This document shows, in pieces, positions 62,476 to 64,000 of a stretch of DNA of 64,000 nt; the first letter of the stretch is position 1, and each line of letters opens with the position of its first letter. The notes below the pieces were generated by a model. That model saw only the letters and a program-made list of their open reading frames with translations. It did not search any database and was not told the origin of the DNA. The position numbers and the translations under genes are program-made. The DNA lies in the NCBI RefSeq assembly GCF_040412425.1, contig NC_089749.1:9501162-9565161 (forward strand), read 5' to 3'. This stretch comes from Macrobrachium rosenbergii (Eukaryota > Arthropoda > Malacostraca > Decapoda > Palaemonidae).

Positions 62476-64000
62476 GAACTTCTGGGACCAAAGCTAGCAG
62501 TCGTCTGAGAAATCAAAATTTATGAAATACTGCTATGAAATATTTTTCTTGATTTACATATAATAAATCTTTGAATTAATTTCGCTTCATATTTTGCTTA
62601 CAGAAGCAATAGTCAAATAGTTATAATAATTTACTATTAGTAAAAATAATCAGGTAATATATTTTTATAACACCTGTTTCTACAACAATACCCTTACTTA
62701 CATTCTATTCACGCATATTAGGCTTTTCAAATTTTATATACACATAAAATTTATACCCATACTATTATCATTCATTAGTTATAGTCCTGTCAACGTCACT
62801 TTCTGTCCTAAATTTCCCTGTGAATCACATTGAGGAACTGCAGTAATATTAAAGATATTTTTAATGTATTTATTATTGTTTTGTTCTGAGCATGTCCAAG
62901 GGTCGACGGGTGATCGATAATTTCATGAGGGGGGTTCAGGGTCTAAAATTTTGGGGGTCCTGTGTTGGCTGAATACAGAAATACAATTTCAGAAGTCAGT
63001 CTGAAATCAGAAGCCATATTTTTTCTTAAGTTTTATGTTGTTCCTGAGCTATCATCTATTGTTCATGATGCCTAGGTTGCAAGGTAATCAGATTCAATTG
63101 CTAGAATGGATTACTTTAGCTTGCAAAAGGAGAATAACAATGTTAAGTTACCATCTGAAAACTCGTGGCTCCCGTAGAAGGACAGTGCTGTCAGTGAACC
63201 TCACGCGATGCACTGTAAGCATCACTTGAAGGTTCTTAACACCTTTCATTCCTTTTTACTATACACCCGTTCTTATTCTCCTTCTTCCGTCTTACCTTCC
63301 ACCCTATCCTAACAATATTTTAGGCATTATTCTCAGAGCTGATTGATCTCTTGGGTCCCATCTAGTTCCATCTGAAAACTCGTGGCATAAAAGAAACAAA
63401 TTAATAGTGATTGAAACGTTTTTGCTTTACCGGTAGGATATAAATTTTCTCATCAATATCCTTACAGTCGCATTTCGTGCCGGGGATTGTCATCATATCC
63501 TATACAGCTAAATGTATTCGAGCAGGAAGCCAGATTCGTGCTCCGCTTTCTCAATCAGACCACATTGATATCAAGATACTGTATTTTCTTCGAAGTAACA
63601 GCTGCTGACTTTGTTTCTTTGCCTTTATGAGTTCAAGTTCGTTTATCTTTTATTTTCTGTAACTGAATCAATGTTTTTATAACTGGACATCGATGTAAGC
63701 TAGTCTCAAAGATTTTTTTTTTTTGGTATTGTCATAAGCTTGCATGTTTAAACGGGGTTCCTTTGAAATTAACGGCATATAACCGTTGCTTGTTTGAATT
63801 AAGCACCAAAGTCATCTTAGGCCTCTAAAGAACAAGATATAATAAAGACAAAACATATGAATAAATAATTAAGTGCATTTACGTGAGATTTCTGAAGGCT
63901 TTCAGTTACATTCTATAGTACAGGAATCTTCATCGGCTTCAGTTCGTAGTCACAGTTCTCTTTGAATCTGTTCCACCACCCCCTCCAAATCTAATATTTA
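62476..64000. other. Intergenic sequence, no supported gene
   Basis: AT-rich; CATCTGAAAACTCGTGGC occurs twice (63151 and 63369), hinting at an old duplication. No exon is supported. Confidence 0.4.

Overview
The window is animal nuclear DNA. Its genes are split into many short exons by GT-AG introns, intergenic space is long and AT-rich, and microsatellites of extreme length and density ((CT)n, (AT)n, (ATT)n, (GA)n) occur throughout. Several dispersed repeats match sequences I recall as abundant in decapod crustacean (shrimp, prawn, crayfish) genomes, so a decapod is the best guess. I cannot fix the species.

Two genes are well supported, both on the + strand and both reconstructed exon by exon with reading phase kept throughout. 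The first (220-4892, 7 exons, 348 aa) is a cytosolic sulfotransferase of the SULT type. The second (11408-20392, 8 coding exons, 960 aa) is a mitochondrial FAST-kinase-domain (FASTKD) family protein ending in a RAP domain. They appear functionally unrelated.

Layout. 1-5230: sulfotransferase gene; introns 3 and 4 hold tandem arrays that copy the real donor and real acceptor. 5240-6712: 30-bp minisatellite with a 184-bp higher-order period. 6713-11407: intergenic, with a decayed LINE 3' end and an (AT)n tract. 11408-20392: FASTKD gene with two TA-flanked pogo/Tigger-like MITEs and a SINE-like insertion in introns. 20393-30145: long AT-rich stretch without a supported gene. 30146-32262: snap-back inverted repeat, perfect 43-bp palindrome and a truncated LINE pseudogene. 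32990-35440: degenerate CAG-rich minisatellite. 36000-44320: mostly unassigned, with a SINE-like repeat, minisatellites, and weak evidence for a minus-strand gene (possible 5' exon at 44220-44315, possible terminal exon at 37588-37773). 44870-47980: a segment of about 1.0-1.4 kb present three times, each copy with a CTCF-like motif. 48000-64000: microsatellite-rich DNA with several satellite arrays, a second copy of the hairpin-rich repeat seen at 1.1 kb, an E-box/NRF1-like motif cluster at 60.8 kb, and five 69-bp repeats at 61.07-61.41 kb whose minus strand resembles the internal promoter of 5S rRNA.

I found no CRISPR array, prokaryotic operon, virus or complete autonomous transposon. The most unusual signals are the splice-site-copying arrays, the 5S-like 69-bp array and the triplicated CTCF-like unit.
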